The notes: a model not told the origin generated them from the letters alone. A stretch of 64,000 bases of DNA from Saccharomycopsis phalli (GCA_020342235.1 CP073218.1:1302001-1366000), one strand, 5' to 3'; positions 53,313-63,442 are shown, counted from the stretch's first letter. Made by a program: numbers and translations.

Positions 53313-54271
53313 TGGCAATTACGGGTACCGATTGTGTTTATATAGAGGTCGAGGGCCTTGGGCATGGTAGTTCCATACATATCATGGACAGTGTATTGTG
53401 TGTAGTGATGAAATTGGAGGTACCAGGGATTGGAGGTACCAGAGATTGTCAGACAATATAGGGGCAGGAGGGGAGAAGAAGAAAAGAGGAAGAAAAGAGG
53501 AAGAAAAGAGGAAGAAAAGAGGAAGAAAAGAGGAAGAAGAAAGAAGAAGAAGAAGAAGAAAGAAAAGAGCAAAGAGGGAATGAGTAACGAGAATACAGTA
53601 TGAAAGAAGAGAGCCAAGTAGTAGACGTGCAACACAGCCTTGGTCAGACCCTGATTCACGCCTGCTATTTTTGGAGTAGTGTAGACTTCTAGAATACGTT
53701 TCATGTAGGGACGGCTCAATGGGTACTTCAAATTGTGAGACAGGCACCTGGCTGCATCGTGACAAAAGGGCATTTTGCAGTGTTGCGAAAAATTTTATTT
53801 TGGGACGATTTCACGGTGAATATAAATGAATTTAGTGATGCTGGCCGGCTTGTACTGTTTTTGATTGGACAAACGTGTTTGGCAAAGTTTTGCGATTCAG
53901 CTTGGTGTTGCTGAACACTTGGCTGAGAACCTGAAAACTCCAGAGGGCTAGCAAGTATTTATTGGCAATATTGTACATTTCTTTTGCACGGGTTTTGTAA
54001 ATTTCCATTGTATGGGATTGTATTATGGCAGTCTATAGCCATATTCACCATCTCAAGTCTCTATACAAGTCTTTATACAAGTCTCTATGCAAGTCTCTAT
54101 ACCATTTCTATACTACTTTTTGCCCATTTCTATACCACTTTTGCCCATTTCTATACCCATTTTCACCGCCTTGACCACATCAATCACCTCCACTCCACTC
54201 CACTCCACCCAATTCTGCACTACACCATTGAATATTATTCTTATTATTGCTACATCACCATCCCGCACCCA
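53313..54271. other. Spacer with AGAGGAAGAAA microsatellite
   Basis: It holds a purine-rich AAGAGGAAGAAA array (53470-53575) and CAAGTCTCTATAC-type repeats (about 54050-54110). The minus-strand frame 53309-53773 crosses the microsatellite and is probably not a gene. Confidence 0.6.
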
Positions 54272-54946
54272 CTAACGATGAATCACCGGGTCTGGTTGCT
54301 CAATGATAAGCGGCGAGTCCTCCGACTCATGAATTGTGTCCACGCGAATAATGTCGGTATGTATTGGATCGACCGAGTCCCGGCGATCCATAATCGGCGA
54401 GCGACGTTCAAACAACGTCTCGGAGATCTCCGACATTCGGTTGTCGCTTGCCACAGGCGACGATGTCGAAAACGTCCGGCTCAGAGGCATGCTGCCCAGA
54501 GGTAAACTTCCCAGACGGAAGCTTCTCAGACGCGTGTTCCCTTGTCGTGTGGTGTCGGACATCCCGTAGGACAGCTCTGATATTGGCTTGGGCGAATCTG
54601 AGTTCAGGGCCGGGTCGTAGAACGGCTGTCTGTCGTACGAGCCAATGTCGGCCGGAGGGGACTTGTCGACAAACGGCGACCTCATGTCTTCATCGTATCT
54701 CCCAACGGGCATCAGAAAACACTCGTAGCTATCAAGATTGCGGAGCTCCATAAGCCCCGGGCCGTTACTACTCTGGTACCTTTTCTTGCGATGGAGTCTC
54801 CATTTTCTCATGGCAATTAGCGCAAGCATAACCAAGGTGCCCAACAAGCCGGCTGCCAAATAGCAGAGGATAAAGAGCCCGAACCCATTGATTGCAAATT
54901 CACAGGTGTCGTCGTCATCTGACGATTCAATACAAAACCAAACCAT
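54272..54946 (-). CDS. Single-pass membrane protein, paralogue of the 56.1-kb gene
   Basis: The product is 224 residues if started at MVWFCIESSDDDD. An in-frame ATG at 55114 would add 56 residues, but similarity to the 92-residue neighbour begins at the later Met. A short acidic head with two cysteines is followed by one membrane span (about 22-45) and LIAMRKWRLHRKK, a positive stop-transfer patch placing the tail in the cytosol. The tail (about 175 residues) is Ser/Asp/Arg-rich with RSPFVD where the neighbours have NPF. Head, span and basic patch align with the 56053-56331 product over about 50 residues (L-M/V-M-L-x-L-I-A-x-R-K). Function is unknown. Confidence 0.74.
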   Translation of the reverse strand: MVWFCIESSDDDDTCEFAINGFGLFILCYLAAGLLGTLVMLALIAMRKWRLHRKKRYQSSNGPGLMELRNLDSYECFLMPVGRYDEDMRSPFVDKSPPADIGSYDRQPFYDPALNSDSPKPISELSYGMSDTTRQGNTRLRSFRLGSLPLGSMPLSRTFSTSSPVASDNRMSEISETLFERRSPIMDRRDSVDPIHTDIIRVDTIHESEDSPLIIEQPDPVIHR

Positions 54947-55225
54947 GGGTGTTACAGGGAACGGAGGGCATATATGTAATTTAGGCGGTGACCTGCACGG
55001 GCCAGCCCAGTGTTTCAGACAGGTGAGCATTGTGAGACACAAATTACGTGCAACGTGCCCAAAAGAGTATAAACAGGTGACCAAAGAGTCTGGATGATCA
55101 TAAACCACGAGCATAGCCGAGTGGTTGGTGATTTATGTGCCAGACGTTGGCACAGAGTTTGATGTATTTTGGTCATGGTATTGGTCCGTGTCAAGCAATG
55201 AGTGTTCGGAGTGGTCTGAGCCTTG

Positions 55226-55237
55226 TTGAGTGGTGTT
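55226..55237. repeat. Target-site duplication, left copy (family A, copy 2)
   Basis: TTGAGTGGTGTT at 55226-55237 is repeated exactly at 55699-55710 on the other side of the element. The 12-bp length differs from the 14 bp of copy 1. Confidence 0.92.
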
Positions 55238-55698
55238 AAGTATATTTAGTTCTGTATTTAGCTATATATTGTCTCCGGAAACACGGTGATTCGACAGATA
55301 TATTTTCACTCAGGAACATCCTGAGGCAGCATTCTATTGAAGAAAACCCTTTATAACCCTAAACGGTTATATGGGCTGAAAAACTTCAATGGGAGCAGTG
55401 TTGTTAGTGGTTTAACGTGACTGGCTATTGGTTATGCGAGAAGCCTGGCCATCCTTCGGCTAAATGCCGGCGCTATCCGGCCGCTGAATCTCGTGACGAT
55501 GGGCGCACGACTCGTCGGGGTCGTTCATTGCTCGTTTGCGAGACTTCCTTGTATTGCCCTTCTGAGGCGTAGTGTGCTCTTTCTGGAGACTTTCTTGAGT
55601 ATTGGGGCGGTTTGGTGGGGCTCGAACCCGGTAACTACCTCATGATGCGCCCTCCATAAGGCATGAGGTGTTTTCCATTCGGCCAAACCTCCTGCCCC
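55238..55698 (-). mobile_element. Family A SINE-like retroelement, intact copy 2
   Basis: This 461-bp copy is identical to 24517-24977. The minus-strand 5' end is at 55698. A box TGGCCGAATGG is at 55675-55685 and B box GGGTTCGAGCC at 55619-55629. Between them lies a long hairpin ACCTCATG...CATGAGGT in place of an anticodon arm. A TTTTT run occurs mid-element (rc of GAAAAACTTC near 55377-55386) and could weaken Pol III read-through. The 3' end is CTAAATATACTT. Perfect 12-bp flanking duplications and complete identity to the other copy point to recent mobility. Confidence 0.9.
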
Positions 55699-55710
55699 TT
55701 GAGTGGTGTT
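55699..55710. repeat. Target-site duplication, right copy (family A, copy 2)
   Basis: TTGAGTGGTGTT starts on the base after the element's 5' terminus and equals 55226-55237. Confidence 0.92.
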
Positions 55711-55914
55711 GATGGGAAGGGGCAATGTGGGTGTCATGGCAATGGTGAGAAATTGGCGAGTATTATGAGTAGGTGATAGTATTAGTGAGTAGGTAATAGT
55801 ATTAGTGAGTAGGTAATCATATCAATGTGAAGTTGGCGAGCAATCAACAATAACCATAACTAATCCTAAGCACATTCAGAAATCACACCATCACACTCAT
55901 AACACCATAATTCT

Positions 55915-56030
55915 CACAACTGATACTCTCACAACTGATACTCTCATAACTGATACTCTCACAACTGATACTCTCACAACTGATACTCTCACAACTGATA
56001 CTCTCACAACTGATACTCTCACAACTGACA
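55915..56030. repeat. 15-bp tandem array, TCTCACAACTGATAC
   Basis: About eight copies, one with TCTCATAACTGATAC, end about 20 bp from the stop codon of the 92-residue membrane-protein gene. Confidence 0.93.
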
Positions 56031-56052
56031 ACTCCCATCCATCCATTCATCA

Positions 56053-56331
56053 CTAAGCAAATGGATTCCGCATCCCAGACACCCCTCGATAACTAGGCGT
56101 CTCATACATACTCTCTGTAAAGTGCAGATCCATTTCCATTGAATTCGTCTCCATCGGTGTCTTGTTATACCCAGCCTTCTTTCTGCTGATGCGACACTTA
56201 CGTATGGCTATAAGAACCAACATCAACAACACCAGGAATATCCCCACCAAGATATACATCACTATAAATATCTGCCAGCCATATAGCTCCGAGTTACACT
56301 GGTTATTATCGTCATAGCTTAAGCAAATCAT
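56053..56331 (-). CDS. Very small single-pass membrane protein (92 aa)
   Basis: It starts MICLSYDDNNQCNSELYG: an acidic head with two cysteines, no cleavable signal. One span (about 19-43, IFIVMYILVGIFLVLLMLVL) is followed by IAIRKCRISRKK, so the tail should be cytosolic. The tail of about 45 residues ends RNPFA (NPF motif). Head, span and basic patch resemble the product at 54272-54946, so the two are probably diverged tandem duplicates, now separated by a family A insertion. The 165-residue gene may be a more distant member. No function is known to me. Confidence 0.72.
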   Translation of the reverse strand: MICLSYDDNNQCNSELYGWQIFIVMYILVGIFLVLLMLVLIAIRKCRISRKKAGYNKTPMETNSMEMDLHFTESMYETPSYRGVSGMRNPFA

Positions 56332-56368
56332 CTTACAAATTCTACAGAAATCGCCGCATTTATATTAT

Positions 56369-57103
56369 TTACCATCGAAGCAGTCCTCGGTAGAAATCAT
56401 GCAACACCTTGCGAATTTCACCCGATCCATGGTTCTCTCCCTGCAAGGTCTCAATCCAAGACAAGACTGCATCACGTGTGACAAGTCCTTGGGACTGGAA
56501 TCTGTCAGCAAGAACCCGACTGTACGCGTTCGAAAACTCAGGATGGCCCTGGAAAGTAAGCGTCTTTTCCCCGTAGAGTCCCTGGATCAGTGTGTGATCG
56601 GTATATCCGATTGCTCGATATCCCTTGGGCAAGTCAAACACCACATCTTGGTGGCTTTCAATCATGTTGAAGGTGTCCCGCTTCATGTATTTTTTAAACC
56701 CATCCGACACACTAATGGTCTGCAACCCCACCTCCCATCCTTTTGGGCTCCGTCCCACTCTACTTCCGGCTACACTGGCGACAATCTGGTGGCCGAAACA
56801 GATGCCGCAAATCGGCACTTTGCCCAACCACGCCCTCAAAAACCCAGCCAAGTCTACAAACCACGGCTCGTCGTTGCCAAACGCGTCTGCCCGCGACCCT
56901 GTTACAAGCACCCCGTCGATTTCCTCCATCTCCAGGCTGCTTGGAAGCTCCCGCAACTCTTTTACGCGGTACTTTTGAAACAGAAACCCAGGAGACTCCA
57001 ACAAGGCCATAGTCTGGTCGGCAAAATCGCCGTATTCCGTGTCATTGTCGGACCCTGGGTCGAACATGGGTGTGTCTGCTAAAAGAATTGCAACGCGAGG
57101 CAT
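56369..57103 (-). CDS. Class I glutamine amidotransferase-like protein (YLR126C type)
   Basis: The product is 244 residues from the ATG of MPRVAILLADTPMFDP; an upstream in-frame extension is rich in unlikely residues and is not used. The triad-type glutaminase fold is clear: the nucleophile elbow GICFGHQIVA with Cys, the His of TFQGHPEFS and the following Glu. This is the stand-alone GMP-synthase-glutaminase-like family represented by YLR126C in baker's yeast, whose substrate is not established. The 37-bp gap to the next gene's start is very small, both genes being on the minus strand. Confidence 0.92.
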   Translation of the reverse strand: MPRVAILLADTPMFDPGSDNDTEYGDFADQTMALLESPGFLFQKYRVKELRELPSSLEMEEIDGVLVTGSRADAFGNDEPWFVDLAGFLRAWLGKVPICGICFGHQIVASVAGSRVGRSPKGWEVGLQTISVSDGFKKYMKRDTFNMIESHQDVVFDLPKGYRAIGYTDHTLIQGLYGEKTLTFQGHPEFSNAYSRVLADRFQSQGLVTRDAVLSWIETLQGENHGSGEIRKVLHDFYRGLLRW

Positions 57104-58362
57104 GGATAAGTCTGAAATTGTTTTTCTGCAGACTACTACAGTTTGGAGGAGTAGCAAAATAATATTGTTATTATTACCAACAGTGGTGGTATTGTTATTT
57201 GTTATTATTATAATTATTATTACCGTTGGTATTTTTTAATATTTTTGTCATTATTACCGTTGTCATTTGTTAATATTGTCACTGTCACTAGTCACTAATC
57301 ACTAATCATTAGTCACTTTCTATTACATCCATACTAAACTTCATAGGGACATATTTCATCACTCCATAGGGAAACATTTCATCACTCCATAGGGAAACAT
57401 TTCATCACTCCACCAGAATTCTCTTTCCACGTCACTGGTTCAACATAAATCTACTACAAGCTTAATTGCTTTTTGCAAGTTTCAAAGTTTAGTCGCACAC
57501 CACTGTATTAGCCTACTTATGGTAGCCTTGGCACACGTAATATGTAATTATTTAATCATTGGTACCGAAGACTACTTGTTTATATTCCCAGTTGGTCACC
57601 ATTGCTAACGGTAATTTGCTCCTGCCAACAGCTCTGCCATCAGCCTCCTGTTTTATAATAATTCAAAGCCTGTTTCCCAATATCCTCTAGTCGCATAACT
57701 AATACATGGTCAGACCAGAATTACACGTGTTTATGTTTTAGAGTTTTTCCTTCAGTCAGATTCGACATGGTAATCAGCGTAATATATCTTGATTGTTCCT
57801 TGGGATTGAATATCCAAATGGATGGGATAATAGCCAAGTACTCAGTGTTTATCTTGTCCAGAGATTAGCCCTCTTGTATACATAGAGTAACCCAACTATA
57901 ATGGTATAGGTAGCCTGCCATGTTATTATGTATTATTGATTGGTGAAGCTAATTACAACGGGACGCATAACCAATTATACACCAAGCCACAACATTTCAA
58001 CATGTCGTTCAAAAGTTGTTTCCTAGTAATTACCTCTTAGTTTAACTACCTGGTGCACATGACCAAATGATCATCACGTGATTTTGATCGCGTGCCAAAC
58101 ATCTGATTTGTACCTGTTTATGCACTATGACGTATACCGGCATCCAAGTAAATCAGTCCCTCTATTTAGGCCCGATTTAGCCCAATTACTCACCCATTTG
58201 GTTATTCAGCTAAATACAATTGAATATTATCATCATTATCCAGACAATTGGCTGTTGACACAAGATTCCGTAGACCCAATGTAGCTGTAAAAATGATTAT
58301 CCTGTTGACTGTTTGCAAGGCGCAACCGAGATTTTTTTGTTAATTTAAAGTATTTTTGTATT

Positions 58363-58658
58363 AATAATAATAATAATGTTTATTTACTTCTATAGCTATA
58401 CTAGGCTCCCCAGAAGGGTGAGATTGATATTTCACCGTCTAAAAAACTAAGGACGGCGCCGCTAATTTTGGAGTCGAGAGAAAACCCTTTAAATGGGGAT
58501 AAAAACTTTCGACTTGATCTTTAAGGAACTGTTGAAGAGAGATGACTCAGAAAGAGCTATGGAGTCTCGCCCCCCGGAGGGACTACCTGCCCAGCCGCCC
58601 TTCTTGTGTACTGCAAAAAGAAAAGGAATCTGCCCGTCCAGCACTGATGTGTAGAAAC
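58363..58658 (-). mobile_element. Family B SINE-like element, intact copy with target duplication
   Basis: This 296-bp element lies on the minus strand. The 5' end at 58658 reads GTTTCTACACATCAG, with A-box-like TGCTGGACGGG (58633-58643) and a B-box-like GGGGCGAGACTCC about 70 nt downstream. The core has CGAAAGTTTTTATCCCC and GGCGCCGTCCTTAG. The 3' end is GGGAGCCTAGTATAGC, TATAGAAGTAAATAAAC and (ATT)n. TATTTTTGTATT flanks it on both sides (58351-58362 and 58659-58670). No coding capacity. Confidence 0.8.
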
Positions 58659-58670
58659 TATTTTTGTATT

Positions 58671-58870
58671 GTATTGTATTATTTAAGTCTATAGTTATAC
58701 TTTGGCTCTGGAGATGTATACTTTACCATCCAGGATTAGGGACGGCTCTCTATATATGCTCAGAGAAACCCTTGAATGGGTGGAAAACTCCAGGCGAGAT
58801 TGAGTAGTTCTGGTAGTTTATGTGGACAGAGTGAGCTTTTACCTCGGTACTAGTACAGTAGTTTGTCGTA
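58671..58870 (-). mobile_element. Family B variant with ATACA-rich tail
   Basis: A related element whose tail (plus strand TATTGTATTGTATTATTTAAG) begins where the previous copy's right duplication ends. GTCTATAGTTATACTTTGGCTC corresponds to the family 3' end and CAGAGAAACCCTTGAATGGG to the core. The preceding copy appears to have landed in this element's 3' tail. A similar tail is seen near 2105-2160. Confidence 0.6.
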
Positions 58871-59599
58871 GGATTGTCACTAAACTTGAATTGAACCCGT
58901 GACGATAGCATTTTAGTGAATCATGGACTTTTAGATTTTTCTGTATTCTTGAGCGAAACAAGATGGCTTTTCGCTGAAAAGTTGGCTAATTAGGGTTGTA
59001 TTTTTGGTCTGGATTGTGAAGTGAAATAGATTTGAATGGGAGATTGAATGGGAGATTGCCATTGTCAACCCTCATTTGGTTGCTTGGGATCAAAAACTTC
59101 AATGGGAGCAGTCATATTGTTGGTACTTGGTGCTTGTATTGATTATGTCTTATAGTATAAGAGTAATACACTAACCTTTCCATCCATCAGCCAGGGTCTC
59201 TCGAATGATAGGTATGATAGGATTGCAGTTGTTTGGATCAGCATTCCCATTCCAGTAGCTTGGTCTGGAGTCTAGGTTTAATCCTAGTAGTTTCATCTCC
59301 ATTTAGCTTGGTAAATGCTAAGATATATTTACTCGACTATTCATAGTGTGACTATATATATTTAAAAAGAAGCACATTCTCTTTGTAGAAAGAAAATGAC
59401 TTGGCTAGCCATTGCCTTTGACAGAAGATGGACAAAAATTGACGGGCAAAATCTCTGTTTTTATTACAGATGGTGTATAATTTAGTTTGTCTGTATTGAA
59501 TTCAAATACTCGCAATTTATCCATGGTACGTTTTTATCAAAGCTCATGGTTTCAAAAATACATTTAATACAAATTTCAATAACTTATTCAAATGGTACA

Positions 59600-59840
59600 T
59601 GTTCTATACAATTTTAACCCATTCAAATGGCCTGTTCATAACAATTTCAACTCATTCAAATGGTCTGTTCATAACAATTTCAACTCATTCAAATGGCCTC
59701 TTCGTAAAAATTTCAACTCATTCAAATGGTCTGTTCATAACAATTTCAACTCATTCAAATGGCCTCTTCGTAAAAATTTCAACTCATTCAAATGGTCTGT
59801 CCACAAAAACTTCAACCCATCCAAATGGCCTATTCATACC
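59600..59840. repeat. About 36-bp minisatellite downstream of the dehydratase gene
   Basis: Roughly seven units of CATTCAAATGG, then TCTGTTCATAACAATTTCAA or CCTCTTCGTAAAAATTTCAA, alternate in type and end about 20 bp from the dehydratase stop codon. The alternation implies a higher-order repeat. Confidence 0.92.
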
Positions 59841-59856
59841 TATGCACCCACCTTCA

Positions 59857-61797
59857 CTAATGACTATGGCGCAAATCCTTTTGGTGCACCTGGGCAATTC
59901 TCTGGTACTTTGTAGCGTTCTTCAACACCATTCCCTCGCTCAACTCACTAACAAACTCCCGGTAAATCTCTTGCCATGGCGTCTGTGACGCTGGATACTT
60001 GTACTTGCCCATCTCCTTGTGACGCTGGGCGATTTCCTCGGACGAAAGCCGGATATCCGCACGTCGTTTAAGCAAATCCACACGCAAAATATCACCGTCC
60101 TTCAATATCCCTAGATTCCCCCCAGTAGCAGCTTCGGGACTCGCATTCAAGATCGATGGCGATCCCGACGTCCCGCTCTGTCTTCCGTCGCCAACACAGG
60201 GCAATTCTGAGACCCCCTGCTTCATGAGCAGGGCTGGAGGCTGCATATTGACCACTTCTGCTGCTCCAGGGTATCCCACTGGCCCTGTTCCCCGAATGAC
60301 AAGAATCGAGTCCTTGGTGACGTCTCTGGCATCGAGAGTACGATGGTAGTCCTCAGGCCCGTCAAACACAACAACAGGCCCTTCAAACGCCATTGGGTCG
60401 TTGGGGTTTGACAAGTACCGCTTGCGGAATTCTGGGCTAATCACCGAGGTCTTCATAATCGCCGAGTCAAACAACGATCCAGACAAGTGCAAGAACCCGG
60501 CATCTGGCTTGAGCGGCTCGCCAAACCGCTTGATGACCCTGCGGTCCCAGGACCGTTTTCCCGCACAGTTTTCTCTCCAGGACTTCCCGTTGACTGTGAC
60601 CACGTCTGGGTGTGGAAGCTTGCCGAATTCAAGCAACTCAGCCATGACCGCAGGCAATCCGCCCGCACGATGGTACTCCTCACAAAGATATTCGCCCGCC
60701 GGCTGGATGTTCACCAAGAGCGGGAGCTCATATCCAATCTTCTCCCAGTCGGCATTGGTCAATTCCACGCCAATGTGCTTGGCAATTGCATTCACATGGA
60801 TCGGGGCGTTGGAGCTGCCTCCAATGGCGGAATTGGCGGCAATGGCGTTCTCAAACGCCTCCTTGGTAAGAATGTCGCTTGGACGAATGTCCTGGAGCAC
60901 CAAATCAACGATCCGGAGCCCGGTTTTGTATGCGGCCTGGCCCCGTTCGCGGTACGGAGCGGGAATCGACGCGGTTCCAGGAAGTGACATCCCCAAAGCT
61001 TCTGCCATGGCATTCATGGTCGAAGCAGTGCCCATGGTGTTGCAATGGCCCACCGACGGAGCAGAACTCGACACAATGTCCATGAACTCGTCGTAATCAA
61101 TCTCGCCCATGGCCAATTGCTTCCGGCCCTCCCACACAATGGTCCCCGATCCAGTGAGCAACTCCCGGTAGTATCCATTCAACATCGGCCCGACATTGAG
61201 CGAGATCGTCGGGATGTTCAACGTGCATCCGGCCATGAGCATTGCCGGCGTGGTTTTGTCACACCCTGTAAGAAGCACCACTCCGTCAATCGGGTAGCCG
61301 AAAAGTGCCTCCACAAGCGACAAATATGACAAGTTGCGGTCCAATGCCGCGTTCGGGCGCTTTCCTGTCTCCTGAATAGGATGACACGGGAACTCCAACG
61401 GGGTGCCGCCGGCAGAAATGATCCCATCGCGAACCCGCTTGCTCAATTGTAAATGGTGGCGGTTACACGGCGACAAATCACTGCCGCTCTGGGCAATTCC
61501 AATCAACGGCTTTGTAGGATCAGTGATCTCGGGAATCGAAAGCCCCCAATTCAAATACCGCTCAAGGTGTAGCGCCGTGGATCCTGGATCGCTCCGGTCG
61601 TTGAACCAATCCTGGGACCGGAGCTTTGTCTTGGGATGGCGCGTCTTGAGCTTTGCCTCAAGAAGCTTGATCCGCTGTTTCGCCGCCTCGAGCTGCTTAC
61701 TAGCATCCTCAAGCGATTCTGGTGCACTAAAGTCAATCTCGTCGGCCCGCGCCTCGGCACTGCCACCCGCGCCACACGTACAGTTTTCACACGGCAT
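59857..61797 (-). CDS. IlvD/EDD-family sugar-acid dehydratase
   Basis: The product is 646 residues from the ATG of [12 protein letters not shown]. Iron-sulfur dehydratases of this family turn aldonic acids into 2-keto-3-deoxy acids, or act in branched-chain synthesis. The three cluster cysteines are visible in [20 protein letters not shown] and [13 protein letters not shown]. The Asp-Lys after the second Cys fits the Mg-binding and carboxylated-lysine site, and [19 protein letters not shown] carries the catalytic Ser. The last block matches xylonate/arabinonate dehydratases better than mitochondrial Ilv3. No targeting presequence is present; instead there is a Cys-rich N-terminus (C3, C6, C8) and a short predicted helix (about 40-58). 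The exact substrate is not readable. Confidence 0.93.
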   Translation of the reverse strand: MPCENCTCGAGGSAEARADEIDFSAPESLEDASKQLEAAKQRIKLLEAKLKTRHPKTKLRSQDWFNDRSDPGSTALHLERYLNWGLSIPEITDPTKPLIGIAQSGSDLSPCNRHHLQLSKRVRDGIISAGGTPLEFPCHPIQETGKRPNAALDRNLSYLSLVEALFGYPIDGVVLLTGCDKTTPAMLMAGCTLNIPTISLNVGPMLNGYYRELLTGSGTIVWEGRKQLAMGEIDYDEFMDIVSSSAPSVGHCNTMGTASTMNAMAEALGMSLPGTASIPAPYRERGQAAYKTGLRIVDLVLQDIRPSDILTKEAFENAIAANSAIGGSSNAPIHVNAIAKHIGVELTNADWEKIGYELPLLVNIQPAGEYLCEEYHRAGGLPAVMAELLEFGKLPHPDVVTVNGKSWRENCAGKRSWDRRVIKRFGEPLKPDAGFLHLSGSLFDSAIMKTSVISPEFRKRYLSNPNDPMAFEGPVVVFDGPEDYHRTLDARDVTKDSILVIRGTGPVGYPGAAEVVNMQPPALLMKQGVSELPCVGDGRQSGTSGSPSILNASPEAATGGNLGILKDGDILRVDLLKRRADIRLSSEEIAQRHKEMGKYKYPASQTPWQEIYREFVSELSEGMVLKNATKYQRIAQVHQKDLRHSH

Positions 61798-62214
61798 GGC
61801 TTGAATTATCGCCACAGACGCTAGTTTAAATACCACTGGTAATTTTATTCACATTACACAAATAGCCTACATGGTGGAGAATGTACTCAAGTGGGGTCGC
61901 ATCTTGGCACATTGGGTTACCCGGTGCAGATGTCACGGAGTGTGCGTCACGACGGTTTTCTAGTAATGGTGGTTGATTTGCAGTTCTTTCTTGTGGGAAA
62001 ATGTATGTTTATATTCAATTGGTTTGAATCTGGGTTTGAATCTAGGTTCCATCACACGGTTTATCACTTGTTCGGTTGGCACGTTACCCGGCCCCACCTC
62101 ATTTCCTTTTGACAGAAGATACTAGTAATTGTACGTGATGCAAATACAATGTTTATTTTCTTTTACATACTAGTAATTGTACATTACACTGTACATAATC
62201 TATTGTCCTAATCT

Positions 62215-62385
62215 ATTGTACGTGATTCAATTATATGTGATTTAATTATATGTGATTTAATTATTTGTGATTCAATTATATGTGATTCAATTATATGTGA
62301 TTCAATTATTTGTGATTCAATTATATGTGATTCAATTATACGTAATCCAATTATACATAATCCAATTATACGTAATCCGTTGTAC
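62215..62385. repeat. 14-15-bp tandem array, GTGATTCAATTATAT
   Basis: About eleven imperfect units, differing at ATGTGA/TTGTGA/ACGTAA, are laid head to tail in non-coding DNA. Confidence 0.9.
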
Positions 62386-62934
62386 ATAATCTTTGATGAA
62401 AATTTATATGGCTCATTGACAATAAATATTCACATCCACAATACAGTTTCCATCAATGTCATTTGTTCAATGCTCGGACTTTTTCTTGGCAATTTCACCA
62501 CTCACCATTCAATCCCACCATATGCCTCTTGTATGAAATAAACTTTCTATAAAAGGCCAAGATGCACACAGATAATGGTATTTTACATTCCATTAACCAC
62601 AATTGGTGACTGGCCACATCTCTGGAAATTAATTGCATCTAAATCGTGTAAATATAACCTGAACCGTGTCTACTTTGTACGTCCAAATGTGACCTTTCAA
62701 TATATACCACTGCGATTTGCAATTAACCTTGGTTCTAGTTCAGTCTCTCCTATTCATCTTGGTGATTCACTCATTCCCTTTGTCCGATTGATTCGGGTCA
62801 ATACTCATTGATCAGCCTCGTTTCCAGAACATAATCAATTATCCACCCGCTCCTCCGGTATGTACCTCATAGATGCGTCACGTGATCGCGCTTTATAGGC
62901 CACACAAGTTGCCATCAATTCAGGATTGTGATAA

Positions 62935-63030
62935 TATATATTTGTATTTATCTATATATTGTTTTTAAAAGTGTAGTTATTTGACAGCCTAATCTCATGA
63001 ACATCTGGGGCAGAAGAATGCTTACATCAG
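62935..63030 (-). mobile_element. Family A element, 3' fossil
   Basis: ATATATTTGTATTTATCTAT then ATATTGTTTTTAAAAGTGTAG and CATCTGGGGCAGAAGAATGC follow the order of the intact element's 3' third on the minus strand (TATTTAGCTATATATTG, ... CATCCTGAGGCAGCATTC). Confidence 0.55.
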
Positions 63031-63442
63031 CTCTGAAATAGTCGTTTAGGATTATAGTCAGTTTGAGAAGATTGTCATTTGTAGTACTTGAGGTTAGGCA
63101 ACAAGACTGGTCGCCCCTGTTCAAGTTTGGCCGCTTAATTTCGCCATGACTTTGATGAATTATGTTCCAACATGTTCTGATAAAAATCTATATGTTTATG
63201 GACTGATTTCTGGTCACCACTATTTGGTTGCCTGTGACCATTCCCTTGACCATCTGGATGCGGCGTAGTTGTAGTTTCTGCATTGATGGTACTTAGTGCT
63301 TGTATCTCCATCAATCTGGATAATAACTCTTTTAGAGTAGACACTACTATTCAAATGGTGAGTTTAGCTTATATTCACTCTAAATACTGTATATAGGAAC
63401 AAATATGCAATACCGACCAGCAGCATCACATCTTTATTAATC

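Larger units (their letters stand above)
54947..56052. other. Spacer between paralogous membrane genes
   Basis: It contains intact family A copy 2 (55238-55698) and a 15-bp tandem repeat, TCTCACAACTGATAC, of about eight copies (55915-56030). No further gene is visible. Confidence 0.75.
57104..59856. other. Long spacer with family B elements and a minisatellite
   Basis: No gene is supported in 2.75 kb. Contents are a TTATTATTATT tract (57160-57240), a twofold CATAGGGAAACATTTCATCACTC-type repeat (57360-57415), CACGTG near 58076, family B elements at 58363-58658 and 58671-58870, a core fragment (CTTCAATGGGAGCAGT) near 59090-59130, and the minisatellite at 59600-59840. Confidence 0.7.
61798..63442. 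other. Spacer with Reb1-type sites and a tandem repeat
   Basis: TTACCCGG occurs at 61917-61924 (120 bp before the dehydratase start) and 62084-62091. A GTGATTCAATTATAT 14-15-bp array fills about 62215-62385. CACGTG lies near 62880. A family A 3' fossil is near 62935-63030. No gene is seen. Confidence 0.65.

Noticed and set aside
53309-53773. Minus-strand frame of 154 codons beginning M-P-F-C-H-D-A-A-R-C-L
   Set aside because: The first 60 residues look almost protein-like, but the rest translates a GAAGAAA microsatellite and the frame runs into the neighbouring start. Kept as doubtful, not called.
55000-55114. Longer N-terminus (start at 55114) for the 54.3-kb membrane protein
   Set aside because: Similarity to the neighbouring paralogue begins at the Met at 54946. 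The longer form cannot be excluded without transcript data.
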